A DNA stretch of 6,560 nucleotides, from NCBI GenBank assembly GCA_945827765.1, contig CALZPS010000089.1, forward strand, positions 1 through 6,560, read 5' to 3'. The notes beneath the pieces were generated by a model. The model saw nothing but the letters and a program-made list of their open reading frames with translations, ran no database searches and was not told where the DNA came from. This stretch comes from an uncultured Lachnospiraceae bacterium. Lineage in GTDB: Bacteria; Bacillota; Clostridia; Lachnospirales; Lachnospiraceae. The position numbers were made by a program, and so were the translations under genes. Position 1 is the first letter of the stretch. Every line of letters starts with the position of its first letter. Positions 1-4,837 of the stretch are shown here, piece after piece.

Positions 1-46
1 AGATCTAGTACGGTCTCGTGGGCTCGGAGATGTGTATAAGAGACAG
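1..46. other. Illumina Nextera i7 adapter (non-genomic)
   Basis: These bases read as a synthetic sequencing adapter. AGAT (1-4) is the end of the P7 flank, CTAGTACG (5-12) matches the Nextera N702 i7 index as written in the adapter, GTCTCGTGGGCTCGG (13-27) is the Nextera read-2 linker, and AGATGTGTATAAGAGACAG (28-46) is the Tn5 mosaic end. Native DNA starts at 47. The adapter happens to stay open in the frame of the downstream gene and supplies an ATG at 32-34, which would give a false start with five foreign residues (MYKRQ). The element identities come from remembered kit sequences, but all four match contiguously and in the right order, so chance is not credible. Confidence 0.98.
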
Positions 47-331
47 ATTCGTGAGGACTTTCTGCATCAGAATTCCTTCCATGAGATCGACACATATTCG
101 TCACTCAAGAAACAATATATGATGATGAAACTGGTGATGGCATTCTATGAGCAGGCGGTGGCTGCACTGGCGGACGGCGCTCCGCTGAACAAGCTGATCT
201 CCATGCCGGTGCGTGAGCAGATTGGTCGTTTTAAATATACGAAGGAAGATGCTCTGGACGAAGAATTTGACAAAGTGAGCGAGGAGCTTCATATCGAAAT
301 CGCCAACAGCATGAAAAAGGAGGGGTTCTAA
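47..331 (+). CDS. ntpA: V-type ATP synthase subunit A, C-terminal fragment
   Basis: This is the last ~94 codons of the catalytic A subunit of a bacterial V-type (A/V) ATP synthase, also named atpA. The real N-terminal part, with the P-loop and nucleotide-binding domain, lies off the contig. The visible part is the helical C-terminal domain: it opens with IREDFLHQNSFHEIDTYSSL, a highly characteristic stretch of this subunit, followed by KKQYMMMKLV and a charged helical tail ending MKKEGF. The first native codon is ATT at 47; an in-frame ATG at 32 belongs to the adapter and is not a start. The stop TAA (329-331) abuts the ATG of the B subunit, as expected in an ntpA-B-D operon. Subunit A alternates with B in the V1 hexamer and hydrolyses or makes ATP. 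Family assignment is firm; the break is technical, not biological. Confidence 0.93.
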   Translation: MREDFLHQNSFHEIDTYSSLKKQYMMMKLVMAFYEQAVAALADGAPLNKLISMPVREQIGRFKYTKEDALDEEFDKVSEELHIEIANSMKKEGF

Positions 332-1705
332 ATGCCAAAAGAATATAGGACGATACAGGAAGTAGCGGGGCCTCTGATGCTGGTGCGCGGTGTGGATCAT
401 GTATCTTATGATGAACTGGGAGAAATCGAGCTGGCGAACGGCGAGGTGCGCCGCTGTAAAGTGCTGGAGATTAACGGCAGCGATGCTATGGTACAGTTGT
501 TTGACAGCGCGACCGGTATCAATCTTTCCAACAGTAAAGTACGTTTCCTCGGACGCAGCATGGAACTTGGTGTATCCGAGGATATGCTGGGGCGCGTTTT
601 TGACGGAATGGGAACGCCGATTGACGACGGACCGGACATTCTGCCGGAGGCGAGAATGGACATCAACGGTCTGCCGATGAATCCGGCAGCCAGAAATTAT
701 CCGGAAGAATTTATCCAGACCGGAGTATCTGCCATCGATGGTCTGAATACTCTGGTACGTGGACAGAAACTGCCGATATTCTCTGCATCCGGTCTGCCGC
801 ATGCACAGTTGGCGGCACAGATTGCAAGACAGGCAAAGGTTTTGGGAACAGATGAAAATTTTGCGGTTGTATTTGCTGCGATGGGTATCACATTTGAAGA
901 GTCCAACTTCTTCATTGAAAGTTTTAAGGAAACGGGAGCGATTGACCGTACGGTGTTGTTTATCAATCTGGCAAATGACCCGGCGATTGAGCGTATTTCC
1001 ACACCGAGGGTGGCTTTGACTGCCGCGGAATATCTGGCGTTTGAGAAGGATATGCATGTATTGGTTATCCTGACCGATATCACCAACTACGCGGATGCAC
1101 TGCGCGAGGTGTCCGCAGCCCGCAAGGAGGTGCCGGGAAGACGAGGATATCCGGGGTATATGTATACAGACCTTGCATCTTTGTATGAGAGAGCCGGCAG
1201 GCAGAGTGGAAAGAAGGGCAGTATCACGATGATACCGATTCTGACCATGCCGGAGGACGATAAGACTCATCCGATTCCTGACCTGACTGGTTACATTACC
1301 GAAGGACAGATTATTCTGAGCCGTGACTTGTACCGTAAGGGAGTGACACCGCCGATAGATGTTCTGCCGTCATTGTCCCGTCTGAAAGACAAGGGTATCG
1401 GTGAGGGCAAGACCCGCGCGGACCATTCCAATACCATGAACCAGCTTTTCTCTGCTTATGCCAGAGGAAAGGACGCAAAGGAGTTGATGGTCATTCTGGG
1501 CGAGGCGGCTCTGACAGAGATTGATTTGATGTATGCCAAATTTGCAGATGCCTTTGAGCAGAAATACGTTTCTCAGGGCTATACGACCGACCGCAGCATC
1601 GAAGAAACGCTGGAAATCGGCTGGGAATTGCTTTCCATGCTGCCGAGATCAGAGTTGAAACGTATTGATGATAAGTTCTTAGATCAGTATTACCGTGGGA
1701 GGTGA
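332..1705 (+). CDS. ntpB: V-type ATP synthase subunit B
   Basis: This is the complete 457-residue non-catalytic B subunit (also atpB), close to the usual length of ~460. It forms the V1 hexamer with subunit A at the cytoplasmic face of the membrane. An N-terminal beta-barrel (about 1-75) is followed by the nucleotide-binding domain and a helical C-terminal domain (about 360-457). Where a catalytic P-loop would be, the sequence reads [11 protein letters not shown] (151-161), lacking GxxxxGKT, as is normal for B. The ATPase alpha/beta signature [10 protein letters not shown] is at 340-349, and Arg350 directly after it is the expected arginine finger reaching the A-subunit active site. The ATG directly follows the ntpA stop, with AAGGAGGGG at 317-325 and 8 nt from GGAGG to the start. 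Whether the enzyme moves H+ or Na+ cannot be told without the c-ring. Confidence 0.97.
   Translation: MPKEYRTIQEVAGPLMLVRGVDHVSYDELGEIELANGEVRRCKVLEINGSDAMVQLFDSATGINLSNSKVRFLGRSMELGVSEDMLGRVFDGMGTPIDDGPDILPEARMDINGLPMNPAARNYPEEFIQTGVSAIDGLNTLVRGQKLPIFSASGLPHAQLAAQIARQAKVLGTDENFAVVFAAMGITFEESNFFIESFKETGAIDRTVLFINLANDPAIERISTPRVALTAAEYLAFEKDMHVLVILTDITNYADALREVSAARKEVPGRRGYPGYMYTDLASLYERAGRQSGKKGSITMIPILTMPEDDKTHPIPDLTGYITEGQIILSRDLYRKGVTPPIDVLPSLSRLKDKGIGEGKTRADHSNTMNQLFSAYARGKDAKELMVILGEAALTEIDLMYAKFADAFEQKYVSQGYTTDRSIEETLEIGWELLSMLPRSELKRIDDKFLDQYYRGR
1697..1705 (+). promoter_or_regulatory. Shine-Dalgarno of ntpD, overlapping the ntpB stop
   Basis: GGGAGGTGA is a near-perfect match to the 16S anti-Shine-Dalgarno and includes the last two codons and TGA stop of ntpB. 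From GGAGG (1698-1702) there are 8 nt to TTG at 1711. The alternative GTG at 1702 lies inside this site and cannot use it. The site therefore fixes the ntpD start at TTG and suggests translational coupling to ntpB. Confidence 0.85.
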
Positions 1706-1710
1706 TTGAT

Positions 1711-2358
1711 TTGGCATCCACACAAGTAAATCCTACCCGTATGGAGCTTACCCGCCTGAAAAAAAAGCGCATCACCGCAGTGCGCGGTCACAAGCTGTTG
1801 AAGGACAAGCGCGACGAATTGATGCGTCAGTATCTTGATCTGGTACGTGAGAATATGGAAGTGCGCAAACGCGTGGAGGCAGGGATTCTCTCTGCCAACA
1901 AAAACTTTGTCATCGCCAAAGCGGGTATGTCGGAGGCGGAACTGCACACGGCATTGCTGGCGCCAAAGCAGGAAATCAATCTTGTGGCGGGGCAGCAGAA
2001 TGTCATGAGTGTGGAGATTCCAACTTTTTCCTACAAGACGAGGACTGCCGATGAGAATGATATTTATTCTTACGGATTCGCGTTTACGTCCAGTGACTTG
2101 GACGGGGCGGTGAAATCACTGGCAGATATCCTGCCGGATATGATTCGTCTGGCGGAATGCGAAAAAGCCTGCCAGTTGATGGCGGCGGAGATCGAGAAGA
2201 CAAGACGGCGCGTGAATGCGCTGGAACACGTCATCATCCCGGAGACGGAGAAAAATATTAAATATATTACAATGAAACTCGACGAGAATGAGCGTAGTAC
2301 GCAGATTCGTCTGATGAAGGTCAAAGACATGATGCTGGCAGAGGCACATGGATATTGA
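1711..2358 (+). CDS. ntpD: V-type ATP synthase subunit D (central stalk)
   Basis: This is the 215-residue subunit D (also atpD), which forms the rotating central shaft inside the A3B3 hexamer. I chose TTG at 1711 because it gives MASTQVNPTRMELTRLKKK, the family's standard N-terminus, and has an ideal Shine-Dalgarno 8 nt upstream; a GTG at 1702 would add three residues but sits within the ribosome-binding site. The protein shows two long helices that should pair as an antiparallel coiled coil (about 5-75 and 130-210), with RGHKLLKDKRDELMR at 25-39 and TRRRVNALEHVIIPETEKNI at 164-183, both typical of the family. A globular insert (about 76-125) lies between them. Length is normal. It starts 5 nt after the ntpB stop and is the last gene of the operon, followed by a terminator. 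Confidence 0.96.
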   Translation: MASTQVNPTRMELTRLKKKRITAVRGHKLLKDKRDELMRQYLDLVRENMEVRKRVEAGILSANKNFVIAKAGMSEAELHTALLAPKQEINLVAGQQNVMSVEIPTFSYKTRTADENDIYSYGFAFTSSDLDGAVKSLADILPDMIRLAECEKACQLMAAEIEKTRRRVNALEHVIIPETEKNIKYITMKLDENERSTQIRLMKVKDMMLAEAHGY

Positions 2359-2375
2359 GAATATAAAAGAAAAAT

Positions 2376-2412
2376 AGGGCTGCCCTTGCACCGGGCGGCT
2401 CTTCTTTTGTCT
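2376..2412 (+). terminator. Intrinsic terminator of the ntp operon
   Basis: A 10-bp stem (AGGGCTGCCC at 2376-2385 with GGGCGGCTCT at 2393-2402, including two G-U pairs) has a 7-nt loop TTGCACC and is followed by the U-rich run TTCTTTTGTCTT. An A-rich stretch precedes it. It starts 18 nt after the ntpD stop, which fits termination of the V-ATPase transcript. Confidence 0.85.
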
Positions 2413-2427
2413 TATAGAGAGAAAAGC

Positions 2428-2490
2428 ATGAAAAAACAAGCATTCAATCCTTATTTGCCATCAGCTTGGAGGAACTTCAGAAAAACTTAA
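2428..2490 (+). pseudogene. 20-codon ORF, possible GH43 glycosidase 5' remnant
   Basis: This short ORF runs from ATG (2428) to TAA (2488-2490) with a weak purine run GAGAGAAAAG just upstream. Its first 12 residues, MKKQAFNPYLPS (2428-2463), match from memory the conserved opening of many clostridial GH43 arabinofuranosidase/xylosidase proteins, which continue with W/Y-E-Y-I-P-D-G-E-P. Here the match stops abruptly and the reading becomes AWRNFRKT then stop. Just after the junction a different frame (from 2465) reads LEELQKNLKNRRQIT and stops at TAA, which could be the tail of another gene. I infer a deletion scar left by a lost GH43 gene. A functional micropeptide or chance similarity cannot be excluded; the evidence is only 12 residues. 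Confidence 0.4.
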
Positions 2491-2497
2491 AAAACAG

Positions 2498-2527
2498 GAG
2501 ACAAATAACGTAATCCGGTGTTATAAT
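2498..2527 (+). promoter_or_regulatory. Promoter of the fucO-like gene
   Basis: A sigma-A type promoter: -10 TATAAT (2522-2527) with extended -10 TG at 2519-2520, an 18-nt spacer, and -35 GAGACA (2498-2503, four of six consensus bases). The strong extended -10 compensates for the modest -35. The predicted start is near 2534, giving a leader of about 60 nt. No recognisable Rex operator is visible. Confidence 0.75.
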
Positions 2528-2537
2528 AATATCAAAG

Positions 2538-2569
2538 TACGGGCTTACAATTACATAGAACGAGCCGTA
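2538..2569 (+). promoter_or_regulatory. Hairpin in the fucO leader
   Basis: TACGGGCT (2538-2545) can pair with AGCCGTA (2563-2569) as seven base pairs with one bulged G and a 17-nt loop, right at the 5' end of the predicted transcript. It ends 11 nt before the Shine-Dalgarno AGGAG (2581-2585) and leaves that site free. It could stabilise the mRNA. It matches no riboswitch I recognise, and no regulator is evident. Confidence 0.4.
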
Positions 2570-2595
2570 TAAAAAGGAAAAGGAGAATTAGTAAA

Positions 2596-3741
2596 ATGGC
2601 AAACAGGATTATGTTGAACGAGACCTCCTATCATGGAGCTGGCGCAATCGCAGAGATTGCAACAGAGGCAAAGGCAAGAGCATTCAAAAAGGCATTTGTA
2701 TGTTCTGATCCGGATTTGATTAAATTCGGAGTGACCAAGAAGGTGACGGATGTGCTGGATGAGGCAGGACTGGCATATGAAATTTATTCGGATATCAAAG
2801 CCAATCCGACGATTCAGAATGTACAGAACGGTGTGGCAGCATTTAAGAACGCAGAGGCAGATTATATCGTTGCTATCGGCGGCGGTTCTTCCATGGATAC
2901 TGCAAAGGCTATCGGCATCATCATTGCAAATCCGGAGTTTGAGGATGTGAGAAGTCTTGAGGGTGTTGCTCCGACGACCAAACCGTGCGTACCGATTATT
3001 GCGGTGCCGACGACAGCAGGAACAGCTGCAGAAGTTACGATCAACTATGTAATTACAGATGTTGAGAAAAAGAGAAAATTCGTCTGCGTAGACCCGCATG
3101 ATATGCCGATTATCGCAGTGGTGGATCCGGATATGATGTCCTCCATGCCGAAGGGGCTGACCGCATCTACCGGTATGGATGCCCTGACACATGCCATCGA
3201 GGGTTATACGACCAAGGCAGCATGGGAAATGACGGATATGTTCCATATCAAAGCGATTGAAATCATCGGCAAATCTCTGCGCGGTGCCGTTGCAAATGAA
3301 AAAGAGGGACGTGACGGAATGGCTCTTGGACAGTACATCGCAGGTATGGGATTCTCCAACGTTGGTCTGGGAATTGCACATTCCATGGCACACACACTGG
3401 GTGCGGTTTATGATACCCCGCATGGTGTGGCATGCGCGATGATGCTGCCAATCGTGATGGAGTACAATGCAGAGTGCACAGGTGAGAAGTACAGAGAGAT
3501 TGCCAGAGCTATGGGCGTAAAGGGTGTGGACGAGATGTCCGTAGAAGAATACCGCAAAGCAGCAGTAGACGCAGTACAGCAGCTTTCTATCGATGTGGGT
3601 ATTCCGACGAAACTGGAGGCACTCAAAGAAGAAGACCTGCAGTTCCTCGCAGAGTCTGCATATGCAGACGCATGCTGTCCGGGCAACCCGAAAGACACGA
3701 ACGTAGAAGATTTGAAAGCATTGTTCAGAAAACTGATGTAA
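2596..3741 (+). CDS. fucO: FucO-like iron alcohol dehydrogenase (lactaldehyde reductase)
   Basis: This 381-residue cytoplasmic group III (iron-dependent) alcohol dehydrogenase aligns by eye along its full length, without gaps over most of it, with E. coli FucO, which reduces L-lactaldehyde to (S)-1,2-propanediol with NADH. Shared stretches include TTAGTAAEVTINYVITD (139-155), RKFVCVDPHD (160-169), ALGQYIAGMGFSNVGLG (243-259) and NAECTGEKYREIARAMGV (291-308). The N-terminal domain carries the dinucleotide motif GGGSSMDTAK (95-104); Asp38 matches the FucO aspartate that favours NAD(H) over NADP(H). Iron ligands are Asp195, His199, His262 and His276, all present, plus the conserved His266. The start is ATG at 2596 with AGGAG 10 nt upstream. 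No fucose or rhamnose genes are nearby, so it could equally reduce acetaldehyde, glycolaldehyde or propionaldehyde for redox balance. It is monocistronic in this view. Family certain, substrate inferred. Confidence 0.93.
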   Translation: MANRIMLNETSYHGAGAIAEIATEAKARAFKKAFVCSDPDLIKFGVTKKVTDVLDEAGLAYEIYSDIKANPTIQNVQNGVAAFKNAEADYIVAIGGGSSMDTAKAIGIIIANPEFEDVRSLEGVAPTTKPCVPIIAVPTTAGTAAEVTINYVITDVEKKRKFVCVDPHDMPIIAVVDPDMMSSMPKGLTASTGMDALTHAIEGYTTKAAWEMTDMFHIKAIEIIGKSLRGAVANEKEGRDGMALGQYIAGMGFSNVGLGIAHSMAHTLGAVYDTPHGVACAMMLPIVMEYNAECTGEKYREIARAMGVKGVDEMSVEEYRKAAVDAVQQLSIDVGIPTKLEALKEEDLQFLAESAYADACCPGNPKDTNVEDLKALFRKLM

Positions 3742-3815
3742 TTGTATGCCGCACATACATGTGCAAGTAAAGAACGTTTAGATGTAACAAAAATAGAACG
3801 GAAACCATAAAAGAA

Positions 3816-3861
3816 CCCCTGACTTTGGTACTGCTTGAATTTCAGATGCCGAAGTCAGGGG
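3816..3861. terminator. Long hairpin, terminator between convergent genes
   Basis: CCCCTGACTT (3816-3825) pairs perfectly with AAGTCAGGGG (3852-3861). The stem continues through TGGTA/TGCCG, with two G-U pairs, to about 15 bp, and a further three-pair CTG/CAG closure is possible. On the minus strand it is followed by TTCTTTTAT, a good U-tract, so it should end thiT transcripts. On the plus strand only CTTTGCTGT follows, so it is a weaker terminator for fucO, 75 nt after that gene's stop. I call it bidirectional with better minus-strand efficiency. Confidence 0.7.
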
Positions 3862-3875
3862 CTTTGCTGTCGTCA

Positions 3876-3911
3876 TGCATAGAAAACACGTCTATTGGAT
3901 GTTTTTATGCA
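3876..3911. repeat. AT-rich inverted repeat between fucO and thiT
   Basis: TGCATA-G-AAAACA (3876-3888) pairs with TGTTTTTATGCA (3900-3911) as a 12-bp stem with one bulged G and an 11-nt loop. It has no U-tract on either strand, so it is not a standard terminator by itself. It is the middle of three hairpins in this 249-nt convergent intergenic region. Function unknown. Confidence 0.6.
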
Positions 3912-3937
3912 AAAACTTTATCTTGGGGTGATTTTTT

Positions 3938-3974
3938 GTCTGCCAGGAAACGGCCGAGTGTTTCCTGGCGAGAC
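3938..3974 (+). terminator. Strong hairpin with U-rich tail, likely fucO terminator
   Basis: GCCAGGAAAC (3942-3951) pairs perfectly with GTTTCCTGGC (3960-3969) around an 8-nt loop, and GTCT (3938-3941) with AGAC (3971-3974) extends the stem across one bulged G. On the plus strand TTTATATTT follows, giving a plausible terminator for transcripts coming from fucO. On the minus strand an A-run follows, so it should not end thiT transcripts, although it lies only 16 nt past the thiT stop codon and may protect the 3' end. Confidence 0.55.
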
Positions 3975-3990
3975 TTTATATTTCGAATAG

Positions 3991-4554
3991 TTATGCTTTT
4001 GCCTGAACCTTCACAGCCTGCAAAGCCTTTACAACAGGAGGCAGGGAAATGATAATCAAAGTAATGATTCCCTCTACTCCCAGATAGGAGCCCTGGTATT
4101 CAGCGGAATAAACAAGTGGATGCATTCCCTCCGGGGCATAGTCTGCAAAGAAAATGACACCGGAAAGTGTGGAAAATACGAAACGCCCCAGAACACCGAC
4201 GATATAACCAATCTGCAGTCCGTACTTTTTGTCGCAGAAGAATCCAGACAAGCCAAGAGCACCAAATGCCAGTGGATAATCCAGAATCACCTGTGGGATG
4301 CTTACAATATAAGGATCAATAAAAAATTGCAGCAACCCAAACGCAATACCGGTCAACAGACCATATTTCGGACCGAACCAATATCCAATTAAACAAATGA
4401 ATAACATGGATAATAATGTGATGGAACCGCCCATCGGCATCTCCCACAGTTTAATATACGAGGTGACCATCGCCAGAGCGACTGCTGCAGCAGAAAAAAC
4501 GAGTTTCTTTGTCAAGGACATGGTAGTGCCTTGACTTGTACTTTCATTAGACAT
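3991..4554 (-). CDS. thiT: ThiT, thiamine-specific ECF transporter S-component
   Basis: This 187-residue membrane protein is the substrate-binding S-component of an energy-coupling factor transporter for thiamine (ThiT/YuaJ family). About six membrane segments are visible (roughly 16-34, 44-60, 62-80, 88-106, 112-137, 156-178). Family stretches include MPMGGSITLLSMLFICLIG (39-57), LDYPLAFGALGLSGFF (91-106) and the late segment GRFVFSTLSGVIFFADYAPEGM (123-144, given here as landmarks G123, R124, F136, P141). The start is ATG at 4554 with GGAGAG 7 nt upstream; an upstream extension to 4659 only translates the riboswitch. The TPP riboswitch in the leader independently confirms the thiamine role. 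No EcfA/EcfA' ATPases or EcfT are nearby, so it presumably shares a module encoded elsewhere. Gln154 in EYQGSYL sits where I expect Asn (YNGSYL) from memory; the effect is unknown. Confidence 0.93.
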   Translation of the reverse strand: MSNESTSQGTTMSLTKKLVFSAAAVALAMVTSYIKLWEMPMGGSITLLSMLFICLIGYWFGPKYGLLTGIAFGLLQFFIDPYIVSIPQVILDYPLAFGALGLSGFFCDKKYGLQIGYIVGVLGRFVFSTLSGVIFFADYAPEGMHPLVYSAEYQGSYLGVEGIITLIIISLPPVVKALQAVKVQAKA

Positions 4555-4565
4555 ATGTAATCTCT

Positions 4566-4685
4566 CCTTCCTTACGCCGGCATTACCCGGATCAAGTTCT
4601 ATACAGTAACAGCAATTCTTATGATACTGACTGTACAAGGGTACTGTGCACATTTGCACATCTCAGCCATGTTTAGCGCCCCAAT
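4566..4685 (-). promoter_or_regulatory. TPP riboswitch (thi box) controlling thiT
   Basis: Read on the minus strand, the leader carries the conserved thi-box blocks in order: GGGGCGC (4682-4676), CTGAGA (4666-4661), ACCC (4642-4639), then GAACTTGATC (4599-4590) and CGGGTAATGCCGGCGTAAGG (4589-4570). A stem TGTGCA/TGCACA lies between CTGAGA and ACCC. A further insertion of about 35 nt between ACCC and GAAC can fold as TGTACAGT/ACTGTATA. The 3' end runs into AAGGAGAG (4569-4562), the thiT Shine-Dalgarno, and I see no separate terminator before the ATG. TPP binding probably hides the ribosome-binding site, reducing translation when thiamine pyrophosphate is abundant. Identity is near certain; the translational mode is inference. 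Confidence 0.96.
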
Positions 4686-4691
4686 GGGATT

Positions 4692-4720
4692 ATCATAGTC
4701 TGTTTTTTCATAAATGTCAA
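4692..4720 (-). promoter_or_regulatory. Promoter of thiT
   Basis: On the minus strand: a perfect -35 TTGACA (4720-4715), a 17-nt spacer, and -10 TATGAT (4697-4692), five of six consensus bases. Transcription should start near 4685, only a few bases before the first conserved riboswitch block, so there is almost no RNA upstream of the aptamer. Confidence 0.88.
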
Positions 4721-4758
4721 TGGTAAATGGTAAATGGTTAACGGGTAAATGGTTTTAC
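4720..4758. repeat. Short direct repeats between divergent promoters
   Basis: GTAAATGGT occurs three times, at 4723-4731, 4730-4738 and 4745-4753, the first two being tandem heptads ATGGTAA. A GTTAAC palindrome lies at 4737-4742, and GTAAA-TGGT-TTTAC (4745-4758) is a small inverted repeat. The block touches the thiT -35 and lies 10 bp upstream of the -35 of the GGDEF gene. It could bind a regulator of either promoter or be simple-sequence slippage; no known operator is recognised. Confidence 0.5.
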
Positions 4759-4768
4759 ATGAATTTTA

Positions 4769-4798
4769 TGGACATAGATCTTTTATGTATGGTATACT
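4769..4798 (+). promoter_or_regulatory. Promoter of the GGDEF gene
   Basis: -35 TGGACA (4769-4774, five of six consensus), an 18-nt spacer and -10 TATACT (4793-4798) with extended -10 TG at 4790-4791. The predicted start is near 4805, leaving a leader of about 33 nt, too short for a c-di-GMP riboswitch. Confidence 0.7.
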
Positions 4799-4837
4799 AA
4801 AATGAAATGATAATTAACAGGGAGATAATACAAGAAT

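Noticed and set aside
32..46. ATG at 32 as the start of a 99-residue gene
   Set aside because: The codon lies in the Tn5 mosaic end of the adapter; the gene is the truncated end of ntpA.
101..1270. Long open frame of 389 codons on the minus strand
   Set aside because: It lies antisense to ntpA and ntpB, has a low-complexity Cys/His/Arg-rich composition and no recognisable domain; it is a by-product of codon use in the real genes.
2551..3756. Minus-strand open frame of 401 codons, longer than the fucO-like gene it opposes
   Set aside because: Its translation is rich in Cys, His and Arg without any motif, and it covers an unmistakable FucO homologue; a shadow frame.
3751..3764. GCACAT-AC-ATGTGC inverted repeat just after fucO as a terminator
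   Set aside because: The stem is short and followed by AAGTAAAG with no U-run on the plus strand, so termination is unlikely.
3825..4052. Plus-strand open frame of 75 codons between fucO and thiT
   Set aside because: It runs through three hairpins and into the antisense of thiT, with no ribosome-binding site or family resemblance.
4555..4659. N-terminal extension of ThiT by 35 residues
   Set aside because: These codons translate the conserved TPP aptamer; the ATG at 4554 has the ribosome-binding site and matches the family.
4720..4758. The short repeats as a CRISPR array
   Set aside because: Units are 7-9 bp and partly overlapping, with no spacers and no cas genes.
4805..4837. c-di-GMP riboswitch in the leader of the GGDEF gene
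   Set aside because: The predicted leader is only about 33 nt and lacks the GEMM conserved elements.
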